Of a stretch of 7,190 bases of DNA, positions 1 through 6,010 are shown one piece after another. Source of the stretch: an uncultured Collinsella sp. (GTDB lineage: Bacteria > Actinomycetota > Coriobacteriia > Coriobacteriales > Coriobacteriaceae). The notes beneath the pieces were generated by a model, which was not told the DNA's origin, searched no databases, and saw nothing but the letters and a program-made list of their open reading frames with translations. The stretch covers positions 1-7,190 of the forward strand of contig UQTN01000102.1 in assembly GCA_900543945.1 (NCBI GenBank), read 5' to 3'. A program made the translations under genes and the position numbers. The number at the start of each line of letters is the position of its first letter. Within the stretch, counting starts at the first letter, position 1.

Positions 1-2072
1 GCAAGGTTGACATTACGCAGATCACCTTCCCGTTTAAGCCGGGCGACTACGTGGTGCACGCAACGCATGGCATCGCGCTCTTTAGCGAGATCGCGCGCCA
101 GGAAGTGGGCGGCAAGGAACGCGACTACTTTTTGCTGGAATATGCCGACGGCGACAAGCTCTACGTGCCGCTCGAGCAGGTCGACCGCATCACGCGCTAT
201 GTTGGCCCCGACGGCGACAAGCCGCGCCTGACCAGGCTCAACACCGCCGACTGGACACGTGCCACCAACAAGGCGCGCAAGAACGCCAAAAAGCTGGCGT
301 TTGACCTGGTCGATTTGTATACGCGTCGCTCGTCGATTACCGGTATCGCCTGCCCGCCCGATACGCCCGAGCAGATCGAGATGGAGGAGAGCTTCCCCTA
401 CGACGAGACGCGCGACCAGCTGGAGGCTATCGCCGACATCAAGGCTGACATGGAGGCGCCCAAGCCCATGGACCGCCTGCTCTGCGGCGACGTGGGCTTC
501 GGCAAGACCGAGGTCGCCCTGCGCGCGGCCTTTAAGTGCGTGGACTCCGGCCGCCAGGTCATGGTGCTCTGCCCCACGACCATTCTGGCCCAGCAGCACT
601 ACGAGACGTTCTTTGAACGCTTTGCCCCGTTTGGCCTTGAGGTCGAGGTTCTCAGCCGCTTCCGTACGCCGGCGCAGCAAAAGCGCGCACTCAAGGCGTT
701 TGCCGAGGGCGCGATTGACGTGCTTATCGGCACGCACCGCCTGCTTTCGGCCGATGTGAACCCCAAGAACCTGGGCCTGGTGATCATCGACGAGGAGCAG
801 CGTTTTGGCGTGCAGCACAAGGAGCAGCTCAAAAACCTGCGCGAGCAAATCGACGTGCTCACGCTCTCGGCAACGCCTATTCCGCGAACCATGCAGATGG
901 CCACGAGCGGCGTGCGCGACATGAGCCTGATCACCACGCCGCCGACCGGGCGTCGTCCCGTCATTGTGCACGTGGGGGAGTACGACCCCGACGTGGTGAG
1001 TGCGGCGATTCGTCTGGAGGTGGGCCGCGGCGGACAGGTGTATTACGTGTCCAATCGCGTCAAGACTATCGACGACGCCGTGGCGCGCGTGCACGAGGCC
1101 GCGCCCGAGGCGCGCGTGGGCGTGGCGCACGGCAAGATGAGCCCGCGCGAGGTCGAGGACGTGATGATCGAGTTCGCGACCAAAAAGATCGACGTGCTCA
1201 TCGCCACGACCATCGTGGAGAGCGGCATCGACAACGCGACCGCCAACACACTGATCATCGAAGACTCGCAGCGTCTGGGTCTGGCACAGCTTTACCAGCT
1301 TAAGGGCCGCGTGGGCCGCTCGGCCACGCAGGCATACGCGTACTTTATGTTCCCCGGCGAGCTGCCACTTACCGAGGAGGCAACGGCACGCCTGACTGCA
1401 CTTTCCGAGTTCCAGGACCTGGGCAGCGGCATGCGCATCGCCATGCGCGACCTGGAGATCCGCGGCGCCGGCTCGCTTATGGGCGCCGAGCAGCACGGCA
1501 ACCTGTCGAGCGTGGGCTTTGACCTGTTTACGCAGATGCTGGGCCAGGCCGTGGCAGAGGCACGCGGTGACGACGATGCCGGCGTGGAGGCGACGAGCGT
1601 GGGCATTAACCTGCCGGCCGACTACTTCTTGTCCGAGGAGTACCTGCCGGCGGTGGATCAGCGCGTGCTCGTGTACCGTAAGCTCGCAGCGGCCGAGGAC
1701 CTGGAGAGCATCGATGAGGTGCAGGAAGAGACCGAGGCCGCGCATGGCGAGCTGCCGTTGGCGGGACTCAACCTGTTCAACCGCGCGCGCATCCGTATTC
1801 GCGGCGAGCGCCTGGGGCTCGAGAGCGTCACGCTCAGCGGTGGGCGTATCACGTTTTTGGGCGTCGACGTGCCCAAGAAGGTGGCCTTTGAACTAAAGAC
1901 CCGCTATGGCGCGGTGAACTTTCCCAAGAGCCGCAAGCTGTCGGTGCCCTACAAGGCGGGCGCCGGTGTGGGCAGCGGCCTGGGCCGCGGTCTCGACGCC
2001 AACGACGAGGCCGGTCCCGTGGCAGCAGCCCTCATGCTGCTGCAGCAGCTGGGTGCCAGCGATGATGAATAA
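1..2072 (+). CDS. mfd: Transcription-repair coupling factor Mfd, 5'-truncated by the window edge
   Basis: Mfd is the DNA translocase that removes RNA polymerase stalled at lesions and recruits UvrA for nucleotide excision repair. The reading frame is open from the window edge (first full codon at 3) to TAA at 2070-2072, giving 689 visible residues; the N-terminal UvrB-like part lies outside the window. The RNA polymerase-interacting CarD-like domain comes first (GDYVVHATHGIALF, about residues 14-27). The superfamily 2 motor follows: Walker A GDVGFGKT at 486-509, Walker B DEEQ at 789-800, SATPIPRT at 867-890, and motif VI QLKGRVGR at 1296-1319. Next come the RDLEIRGAGSLMG and EQHG segments typical of the translocation motif region. 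The C-terminal TRCF regulatory domain runs from about residue 535 to the end. Motif VI has Lys where many Mfd proteins have Arg (QLRGRVGR). The internal ATG at 51 is not the start, because conserved domain sequence precedes it. The identification is secure. Confidence 0.97.
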   Translation, partial: KVDITQITFPFKPGDYVVHATHGIALFSEIARQEVGGKERDYFLLEYADGDKLYVPLEQVDRITRYVGPDGDKPRLTRLNTADWTRATNKARKNAKKLAFDLVDLYTRRSSITGIACPPDTPEQIEMEESFPYDETRDQLEAIADIKADMEAPKPMDRLLCGDVGFGKTEVALRAAFKCVDSGRQVMVLCPTTILAQQHYETFFERFAPFGLEVEVLSRFRTPAQQKRALKAFAEGAIDVLIGTHRLLSADVNPKNLGLVIIDEEQRFGVQHKEQLKNLREQIDVLTLSATPIPRTMQMATSGVRDMSLITTPPTGRRPVIVHVGEYDPDVVSAAIRLEVGRGGQVYYVSNRVKTIDDAVARVHEAAPEARVGVAHGKMSPREVEDVMIEFATKKIDVLIATTIVESGIDNATANTLIIEDSQRLGLAQLYQLKGRVGRSATQAYAYFMFPGELPLTEEATARLTALSEFQDLGSGMRIAMRDLEIRGAGSLMGAEQHGNLSSVGFDLFTQMLGQAVAEARGDDDAGVEATSVGINLPADYFLSEEYLPAVDQRVLVYRKLAAAEDLESIDEVQEETEAAHGELPLAGLNLFNRARIRIRGERLGLESVTLSGGRITFLGVDVPKKVAFELKTRYGAVNFPKSRKLSVPYKAGAGVGSGLGRGLDANDEAGPVAAALMLLQQLGASDDE

Positions 2073-2085
2073 CAGGTAGGTGGCT

Positions 2086-2114
2086 TGGCGGGACAAGGAT
2101 TCTTTGCCCCGCCA
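2086..2114 (+). other. Hairpin just after mfd, no U-tract
   Basis: TGGCGGG (2086-2092) pairs perfectly with CCCGCCA (2108-2114). Inside it, CAAGG (2094-2098) can pair with CTTTG (2102-2106) using one G·U, separated by a single A/C mismatch and closed by a 3-nt loop. It begins 13 nt after the mfd stop. No run of T follows, so it does not look like a Rho-independent terminator. A 3'-end stabilising or processing hairpin within an mfd-phosphatase transcript is possible but unproven. Confidence 0.4.
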
Positions 2115-2143
2115 CGTTGCAGGTTGAAAACTTCGCCCGATGG

Positions 2144-2150
2144 AAAGGAA
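2144..2150 (+). promoter_or_regulatory. Ribosome binding site that sets the PAP2 gene start at 2154
   Basis: The purine run AAAGGAA lies 3 nt before the ATG at 2154 (AGGA core, 4 nt spacing; the overlapping GGAAAGG gives 5 nt). The in-frame TTG at 2085 has a poorer context and would add 23 non-hydrophobic residues encoded by the hairpin region, so the ATG is preferred. Confidence 0.6.
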
Positions 2151-2153
2151 AGC

Positions 2154-3017
2154 ATGTTCGGGTACATCTACAAGAAAGACGCCGCCGCTATCGCGGTCGT
2201 TCTGTGCCTTTGTCTGGGCGTGGGCAGCTTCTTCGATTACCAGATCTCGAGCGCGCTGTTCAACATCGCCAGCATGTACGGCCGCTTTATCGAGGCCGCC
2301 GGCGAGCTGCCGTTTGAGCTGACGGCGAGCGTCGCAGGCGTTATGCTCGTACGCGCGGTGCGTCCCGACTCCAGGGGGAGCAAATGGCTCGCCGTGCTGG
2401 GCGTTCTGGTCAACGTGGGCCTGGTCGGCTACGAGATCGTTTCGTCCCTGCGGGTTGGCGGCAAACTCATCGTGGTTCAGTTGGTGCTGACGTTTGTGCT
2501 GGTCATCGCGGCCAACCTCATCGCCTATCGCCTTACGCGCACGACCGAGACCGACGATCTCACGCGCTGGGCGTTGATGGTGCTTGCCGTGTGGGTCGCT
2601 CAGGCCATTATCCTCAACGTGATCGTCAAGCCGCTGTGGTCGCGCCCGCGCATGCGCGTGATCGAGGTCACGCCGGGGCTCAATTTTCAGCCGTGGTGGG
2701 TGATCGGCAACCCCGACAAGTGGGCCTATATCGCCGCCGGCGTGATCAAGGACGGCTTTAAGTCGTTTGCGAGCGGACACACGGCGCACGCGGCGATCGG
2801 CCTTATGCTCGCCGGGCTTCCCGCGGCGGCCTTTAAGGAAAAGCCGTCGCGCCGCCGCGTGGTCTTTTGGGTCGCCGCTGTGGTTGCAGCGCTCGTCGCC
2901 TTTGGTCGCATCGTGATCGGCGCACACTTTTTGAGTGACGTGAGCTGCGGCTTTGCCTTGGTGCTGGCGCTCGAGTGCCTTGCCGCGCGCATTGCCTATC
3001 CGGGCGGCGTACAATAG
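2154..3017 (+). CDS. PAP2-superfamily integral membrane phosphatase
   Basis: This is a 287-residue membrane protein of the type 2 phosphatidic acid phosphatase (PAP2) superfamily, whose members remove phosphate from lipid phosphates such as phosphatidate, phosphatidylglycerophosphate or undecaprenyl pyrophosphate. All three signature motifs are recognisable. Motif 1 is K159-PLWSRP-R166, with Met167 where Pro is usual. Motif 2 is S207-G208-H209, preceded by Ala instead of Pro. Motif 3 is R252-IVIGA-H258-FLS-D262, which fits the R-X5-H-X3-D pattern exactly, so both catalytic histidines are present. Hydrophobic segments lie near residues 10-27, 78-97, 104-126, 138-158, 211-226, 236-252 and 262-280. 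About 40 residues (FQPWWVIGNPDKW and flanks) separate motifs 1 and 2 and probably face the active site. It starts 81 nt after mfd and ends 45 nt before the lyase, so co-transcription is plausible. The substrate cannot be told from sequence. Confidence 0.88.
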   Translation: MFGYIYKKDAAAIAVVLCLCLGVGSFFDYQISSALFNIASMYGRFIEAAGELPFELTASVAGVMLVRAVRPDSRGSKWLAVLGVLVNVGLVGYEIVSSLRVGGKLIVVQLVLTFVLVIAANLIAYRLTRTTETDDLTRWALMVLAVWVAQAIILNVIVKPLWSRPRMRVIEVTPGLNFQPWWVIGNPDKWAYIAAGVIKDGFKSFASGHTAHAAIGLMLAGLPAAAFKEKPSRRRVVFWVAAVVAALVAFGRIVIGAHFLSDVSCGFALVLALECLAARIAYPGGVQ

Positions 3018-3032
3018 CCCCATCTGAATCAT

Positions 3033-3046
3033 CGGGCTCGTGCCCG
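3033..3046 (+). other. Small hairpin between the phosphatase and lyase genes
   Basis: CGGGC (3033-3037) and GCCCG (3042-3046) form a 5-bp stem with a TCGT loop. AGCCC at 3016-3020 could alternatively pair with GGGCT at 3034-3038. No T-run follows and the next gene's Shine-Dalgarno sequence starts 5 nt later, so a terminator is unlikely. It may be a minor leader structure or chance. Confidence 0.25.
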
Positions 3047-3062
3047 GCTAGAGAGGATTACC

Positions 3063-4088
3063 ATGCTCGCGTTCAACAATGACTATTCTCACGGCGCACA
3101 TCCGGCAGTGCTGCAGGCGCTCGTCGACACTAATATGGAGCCGCAGCCCGGCTACGGCACCGATGCACACACCGAGCGTGCCAAGCGGCTCATCCGTGAG
3201 GCCTGTCAGGCTCCCGATGCCGACGTATTTTTCCTGGTGGGCGGCACACAGGCCAACGCGACGGTGATTGACATGCTGCTTGCGCCCTACGAGGGCGTCG
3301 TTGCAGCCGAGACCGGCCACGTTGCCTGCCACGAGGCGGGTGCCATCGAGTTTGGCGGCCACAAGGTGCTTACCATTCCCGGCTACGAGGGCAAGATGCA
3401 TGCCGAGGATCTCGACAGCTATATCCAGGTGTTTTACGAAAACGAGAGCTACGAGCACACGGTGTTCCCAGGTGCCGTGTACGTGAGCCTATCGACCGAG
3501 TACGGCACGCTGTACTCCGCCGCCGAGCTTGCGGCGATTCATGCGGTGTGCCAGAAGCGCCAGATTCCGCTGTTTGTGGATGGCGCCCGTCTGGCCTATG
3601 CGCTGGCGGCCGATGAGTGCGACATTACCCTGCCCGAGCTGGCGCAGCTGTGCGACGTGTTCTACATTGGCGGCACCAAGTGCGGCGCGCTTTGCGGCGA
3701 GGCCGTGGTGTTTTGCGGCATGCACGCTCCGGCACACCCCATTCCGCGCATTAAGCAGCACGGAGCGCTGCTGGCCAAGGGCCGTCTGACGGGCGTTCAG
3801 TTTGAGGCGCTCTTTACCGACGGCCTGTATTTTGAGATTGGCCGCCAGGCGATTGAGACGGCGCAGGCGCTTCGTCGCGTGCTGCATGAGCGCGGCTACC
3901 AGTTCTTCTTGGAGACGCCCACCAACCAGCAGTTTGTGATTTTGCCCAACGAGGACATGGCCCGCATTCGCGAGCATGCTTCGATCGAGTACTGGGAAAA
4001 GTACGACGAGACCCACACCGTGGTGCGCTTTTGCACCAGCTGGGCCACGACACAGGAGGACATCGACGCGCTGGCGGCTGTCCTGTAG
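3063..4088 (+). CDS. Low-specificity L-threonine aldolase / beta-eliminating lyase family PLP enzyme
   Basis: This 341-residue cytosolic fold-type I PLP enzyme belongs to the beta-eliminating lyase/threonine aldolase family, which typically cleaves L-threonine or L-allo-threonine to glycine and acetaldehyde. The start is supported by GAGAGGA (3051-3057) 5 nt before the ATG. The N-terminus FNNDYSHGAHPAVLQAL is characteristic of the family. Visible functional residues are H86 in ETGHVACHEAG (expected to stack on the PLP ring), D173 and R176 in VDGAR (contacting the pyridine nitrogen and 3'-hydroxyl side), and K206 in YIGGTKCG (Schiff-base lysine). Their spacing matches the E. coli LtaE set H83, D168, R171, K197. 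The length is normal for the family. The gene lies 45 nt after the phosphatase and is closed by a strong terminator. The substrate is inferred; related enzymes act on phenylserine or other beta-hydroxy amino acids. Confidence 0.9.
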   Translation: MLAFNNDYSHGAHPAVLQALVDTNMEPQPGYGTDAHTERAKRLIREACQAPDADVFFLVGGTQANATVIDMLLAPYEGVVAAETGHVACHEAGAIEFGGHKVLTIPGYEGKMHAEDLDSYIQVFYENESYEHTVFPGAVYVSLSTEYGTLYSAAELAAIHAVCQKRQIPLFVDGARLAYALAADECDITLPELAQLCDVFYIGGTKCGALCGEAVVFCGMHAPAHPIPRIKQHGALLAKGRLTGVQFEALFTDGLYFEIGRQAIETAQALRRVLHERGYQFFLETPTNQQFVILPNEDMARIREHASIEYWEKYDETHTVVRFCTSWATTQEDIDALAAVL

Positions 4089-4106
4089 GTTGATGTAATG
4101 ACGAGG

Positions 4107-4150
4107 GGCCGCCTTGCGCCTGGGTTTGGCGCAAGGCGGCCTTTGCTTTT
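4107..4150 (+). terminator. Strong intrinsic terminator after the threonine aldolase gene
   Basis: A perfect 14-bp GC-rich stem is formed by GGCCGCCTTGCGCC (4107-4120) and GGCGCAAGGCGGCC (4128-4141), with a 7-nt TGGGTTT loop. TTTGCTTTT follows (4142-4150). Three more pairs, two of them G·U, could extend the base of the stem. It starts 19 nt after the stop codon at 4086-4088. Its T-tract is immediately followed by the acetyltransferase Shine-Dalgarno sequence. Confidence 0.9.
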
Positions 4151-4162
4151 GAGAGGGGCTGT

Positions 4163-4753
4163 ATGGCCAAGATGTCCGAGCCGACGATTCGCCTGGCGAC
4201 ACCCGATGATGCGCCGGCATTGCTTGCCATCTATGAGCCGTATGTGCGCCAGACGGCGATTACCTGCGAATACGAGGTGCCGAGCGTTGAGGAGTTCGCC
4301 GGGCGCATCGAGCGCACGCTCAAGCGCTATCCGTATCTGGTGATGGAGCTGGACGGGCGTCCGGTAGGTTATGCCTATGTGAGTCCGCTCAACAGCCGCG
4401 AGGCCTATGACTGGTCGGTTGAGACCTCGATCTACCTGGCGCGCGATGTGCGCCACGGCGGGCTGGGCCGCAAGCTGCACGATGCGCTCAAGCAATGCCT
4501 GGTCGCGATGGGCATCACCAACATGTGCGCGCTCATTGCCGTGCCGCACGACAATGACGACGAGTATCTGACGCACAACAGTCAGGATTTCCATGCCCAT
4601 ATGGGCTACCGTTTGGTGGGCGCCTTCGATCGCTGCGCCCAAAAGTTCGGCCGCTGGTACGACATGTGCTGGATGGAGCTGGTCCTAGCCGAGCGCACAC
4701 CCAACCAACCCAAGCCGACCTGGTTCCCCGACCTCCCCAAACCTGCCATTTAG
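4163..4753 (+). CDS. GNAT-family N-acetyltransferase, phosphinothricin-acetyltransferase-like
   Basis: This 196-residue protein has a GCN5-related acetyltransferase fold covering about residues 9-178, and transfers acetyl from acetyl-CoA to an amine. The acetyl-CoA pyrophosphate-binding motif R/Q-x-x-G-x-G/A is R97-H-G-G-L-G102, followed by the helix RKLHDALKQCLVAMG. The N-terminal IRLATPDDAPALLAIYEPYV and TAITCEYEVPS, with GYAYVSPLNSREAYDWSVETSIYLA and MGYRLVGAFDRCAQKFGRWYDMCWMEL, match the layout of the Pat/Bar/YncA (MnaT) subgroup, which acetylates phosphinothricin, methionine sulfone/sulfoximine or related amino acids. The true substrate is unknown. GAGAGGGG (4151-4158) supports the ATG at 4163; ATG 4172 is a weaker alternative. 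The roughly 18-residue C-terminal tail is proline-rich, and its last codons lie in a terminator stem. The preceding terminator leaves only 12 nt before the start. Confidence 0.88.
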   Translation: MAKMSEPTIRLATPDDAPALLAIYEPYVRQTAITCEYEVPSVEEFAGRIERTLKRYPYLVMELDGRPVGYAYVSPLNSREAYDWSVETSIYLARDVRHGGLGRKLHDALKQCLVAMGITNMCALIAVPHDNDDEYLTHNSQDFHAHMGYRLVGAFDRCAQKFGRWYDMCWMELVLAERTPNQPKPTWFPDLPKPAI

Positions 4754-4779
4754 GGACAGGTTTATTTTGGCAGGTTTTT
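4739..4779 (+). terminator. Terminator-like hairpin straddling the acetyltransferase stop codon
   Basis: AAACCTGCCA (4739-4748), which is still coding, pairs perfectly over 10 bp with TGGCAGGTTT (4768-4777). The loop is 19 nt and contains the TAG stop (4751-4753), and the T-run is 4775-4779. A second CAGGTTT at 4757-4763 offers a shorter alternative pairing for AAACCTG. The loop is longer than usual, so efficiency is uncertain. The stem may instead be part of an intergenic palindromic repeat. Confidence 0.5.
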
Positions 4780-4806
4780 GGCTGTCTTGTGGTATCAAAT
4801 CGCCGC

Positions 4807-4834
4807 AAGTAGCGTGGCGTTTGTACGCTATTTT
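4807..4834 (+). terminator. Possible secondary terminator hairpin
   Basis: TAGCGT (4810-4815) pairs with ACGCTA (4825-4830) around a 9-nt loop. The stem can be extended by G·U and two A·U pairs (4807-4809 with 4831-4833). A TTTT run at 4831-4834 overlaps the base. The stem is short, so at best it is a weak backup terminator for the acetyltransferase transcript; it may be a repeat remnant. Confidence 0.3.
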
Positions 4835-4867
4835 GACCTGGATTGTCCCCTCGGGACGCCTTGCGGG

Positions 4868-4991
4868 CTAAGTGAGTAGGCTTTTTTGGCGCAGGCCGAG
4901 CACAAAGCGTATCTGCCTTAGTAAAACCGCAGGTCACGGAGATGGCTGTTTTGAATGTGCTCGGCAGGTCGCGAAAAGTCTACTCGCTTAG
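4868..4991. repeat. 124-bp palindromic element with nested inverted repeats
   Basis: The outer arms are CTAAGTGAGTAGGCTTTT (4868-4885) and AAAAGTCTACTCGCTTAG (4974-4991), complementary at 16 of 18 positions. Both exceptions are G·U as RNA, so all 18 could pair. Inner arms GCCGAGCACA (4895-4904) and TGTGCTCGGC (4956-4965) are perfectly complementary over 10 bp, and CGC 4890-4892 can pair with GCG 4971-4973 between them. A third nested pair is AAAAC (4923-4927) with GTTTT (4948-4952). The organisation resembles REP/MITE-like dispersed elements or a highly structured transcript. No transposase, target-site duplication or protein is apparent. Confidence 0.6.
4923..4934. repeat. 12-bp direct repeat, copy 1 (AAAACCGCAGGT)
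   Basis: AAAACCGCAGGT here is repeated exactly at 5093-5104, 170 bp downstream. This copy sits in the apical part of the 124-bp palindrome. Both copies are preceded by TA-containing sequence (TTAGT, TTAAT). It may be a shared module of intergenic elements. Confidence 0.45.
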
Positions 4992-5056
4992 ATTTACGGT
5001 GCTGGATATTTTGGGCAGGAACAGTTGAGCTTGGGCGGCGAGTGTTGCCAGGCGAT

Positions 5057-5079
5057 GTTGGCATTTGCGCCATGCCGGC
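5057..5079. other. Hairpin in the intergenic region
   Basis: GTTGGCAT (5057-5064) can pair with ATGCCGGC (5072-5079) over 8 bp including two G·U pairs, with a TTGCGCC loop. No T-run follows on either strand. The role is unknown. Confidence 0.3.
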
Positions 5080-5087
5080 TTGAGATT

Positions 5088-5117
5088 TAATAAAAACCGC
5101 AGGTAAAACGTTTATTA
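5088..5117 (-). terminator. Weak candidate terminator for the GntR gene
   Basis: TAATAAA (5088-5094) and TTTATTA (5111-5117) form a 7-bp AT-only stem with a 16-nt loop. It lies 26 nt beyond the GntR stop on the minus strand, and that strand has a run of five T at 5092-5096. The absence of GC pairs makes it weak; it is listed because no better candidate lies nearer the gene. Confidence 0.22.
5093..5104. repeat. 12-bp direct repeat, copy 2 (AAAACCGCAGGT)
   Basis: This is the exact second copy of the motif at 4923-4934. It lies in the loop of the AT-rich stem 5088-5117, close to the 3' end of the GntR gene. Confidence 0.45.
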
Positions 5118-5142
5118 GGTACATTTTGCCTCGTTTGGTGCG

Positions 5143-5865
5143 CTAGCCGATGGGCTCGGTGTATTTGGCGCGGTCGGTGCGTTGGATGCGCTTGGAGACA
5201 TGGAGCGGACGGCCGTCGGTGTCGTAGACGTAGTCGGTGATCAGGATCAGCGCCTGCCCGCGCTCGACGTTGAGCAAAAATGCCTCGTTTTGCGACGCAT
5301 AGCACACCTCAAAGGTCTTATGCCCCTGCGCCGGCGCACGATGGAACTCCTGGCGCAGCGTGGCGTAGAGCGAACCGTTGATATCGCGATCGATGAGCGA
5401 CCCAAAGCTTGGCGGCAAATAGGTGGTCTCCAGGCACAGTGGCGCATCGTCCAGGTAACGCAGGCGGACAAGTTTGACAAGCTTGCTGCCCACGCTAGCG
5501 TCAAAGAACTTGGCCACGCTGCCCATTGCTTTGGCAAAGCCCGAGTCCACCGTGCGCGTGGTGGGCTTCATACCCTGGCCTTCGACCTGCTTGGTATAGC
5601 TCGAAAACACCAGGTTGTTCTCGTGGAGCGCCGGCGTGTCGGCCACAAAGGCGCCGCGTCCGCGCTCGGTGCGAACCAGACCCTCGTCAACAAGCACCTT
5701 AAGCGCGTGACGCACAGTGCTGCGCGACAGGCCCGATTCGCCCATGAGCTCCATCTCGGACGGCAGCTTGTCTCCGCACGCGTAGATGCCGGCGGCGATG
5801 CGGTCACGCAGCGTACCCGCCAGACGCTCGTATTGGGCCAAGTTCTTTTTCGACGAAGTGCTCAT
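5143..5865 (-). CDS. GntR-family transcriptional regulator, HutC subfamily (wHTH + UTRA)
   Basis: This 240-residue DNA-binding protein probably represses the divergent SIS gene. An N-terminal GntR winged helix-turn-helix spans about residues 12-75 (YERLAGTLRDRIAAGIYACGDKLPSE, then SGLSRSTVRHALKVLVDEGLV and the wing ERGRGAFVA). A UTRA effector-binding domain of the HutC type fills the rest, with recognisable LCLETTYLP and the C-terminal DTDGRPLHVSKRIQRTDRAKY. UTRA domains bind small molecules, often sugar phosphates or their amino-acid adducts, and release the operator. The start is ATG at 5865-5863. The only ribosome-binding candidate is a weak CAGGTT that lies within an operator-like repeat. 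The divergent pairing with a FrlB-like SIS gene and the repeated nonamers between them suggest a phosphorylated Amadori product as effector, which is inference. Family assignment is firm; ligand and targets are not. Confidence 0.93.
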   Translation of the reverse strand: MSTSSKKNLAQYERLAGTLRDRIAAGIYACGDKLPSEMELMGESGLSRSTVRHALKVLVDEGLVRTERGRGAFVADTPALHENNLVFSSYTKQVEGQGMKPTTRTVDSGFAKAMGSVAKFFDASVGSKLVKLVRLRYLDDAPLCLETTYLPPSFGSLIDRDINGSLYATLRQEFHRAPAQGHKTFEVCYASQNEAFLLNVERGQALILITDYVYDTDGRPLHVSKRIQRTDRAKYTEPIG

Positions 5866-5871
5866 GCGAAC

Positions 5872-5924
5872 AACCTGTATCTAACCTGTATGCTTACTGA
5901 ACCAAGCATGTATCCAACATGACA
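5872..5924. promoter_or_regulatory. Operator-like array of 11-bp-spaced nonamers at the GntR gene start
   Basis: AACCTGTAT occurs at 5872-5880 and again at 5883-5891. AGCATGTAT at 5905-5913 and the partial AACATGACA at 5916-5924 keep the same 11-bp register, and a degenerate TTACTGAAC fills the missing step at 5894-5902. An inverted repeat ATGCTT/AAGCAT (5890-5895 and 5904-5909) is also present. The first unit ends 6 nt before the GntR start codon and includes its probable Shine-Dalgarno sequence. A repressor bound here would block its own transcription or translation start region. Binding by the adjacent GntR protein is inferred. Confidence 0.6.
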
Positions 5925-6010
5925 ACAAAACCGCTGATAAGGGATTGCCGAAAACTTTACCAGCAAAATATCTAAGACAAATATAGCATACAACTAGTCG
6001 ACATAACCAA
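5925..6010. promoter_or_regulatory. AT-rich divergent promoter region
   Basis: Two genes diverge from this stretch, which is markedly more AT-rich than the surrounding coding DNA, so both promoters should lie here or overlap the operators. A minus-strand TATATT (5980-5985) is a reasonable -10 with only a poor -35 (TTGGTT, 19-nt spacing). On the plus strand TATAGC (5982-5987) could be a -10 with TTTACC (5956-5961) at a long 20-nt spacing. No canonical pair was found, so exact sites are uncertain. Confidence 0.35.

Larger units (their letters stand above)
4754..5142. other. Gene-free intergenic region rich in inverted repeats
   Basis: No credible gene is seen in these 389 nt. Short open frames on the minus strand (around 4533-4937 and 4918-5124) show no domain, no good ribosome binding site and a basic, low-complexity composition typical of chance frames. 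The region instead holds consecutive hairpins: the tail of the acetyltransferase terminator, 4807-4834, GTCCC/GGGAC at 4845-4857, the long palindrome 4868-4991, 5057-5079, and an AT-rich stem 5088-5117. It is flanked by convergent genes (acetyltransferase plus, GntR minus), so it needs no promoters and is a natural place for terminators and repeat elements. Confidence 0.7.

Noticed and set aside
1296..1319. Lys in place of Arg in Mfd helicase motif VI (QLKGRVGR) as a sign of inactivation
   Set aside because: The catalytic arginines of the GRVGR core are intact, all other motifs are normal and the frame is undisturbed, so it is more likely a lineage variant than a defect.
1893..3032. 379-codon open frame on the minus strand across the mfd end and PAP2 gene
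   Set aside because: It spans two recognisable plus-strand genes and their gap. The translation is rich in His, Arg and Asp with no domain, which is typical of antisense frames in high-GC DNA.
4868..4991. Insertion sequence remnant with terminal inverted repeats
   Set aside because: The arms resemble terminal inverted repeats, but no transposase fragment and no flanking target-site duplication could be seen, so only a palindromic repeat element is called.
4533..5124. Minus-strand open frames in the intergenic region (about 134 and 68 codons)
   Set aside because: They overlap the acetyltransferase 3' end and the palindromic repeats, lack ribosome binding sites, and have basic, featureless translations. 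They could be a decayed gene or repeat-derived, but nothing positive supports coding.
4754..5142. CRISPR array or riboswitch
   Set aside because: The 12-bp repeat occurs only twice with no regular spacers. No aptamer-like conserved core was recognised, and the region lies between the 3' ends of convergent genes rather than ahead of one.
5182..5922. 246-codon plus-strand open frame opposite the GntR gene
   Set aside because: The minus-strand frame encodes a complete GntR/UTRA protein; the plus-strand translation has no recognisable motif and would run into the operator region.
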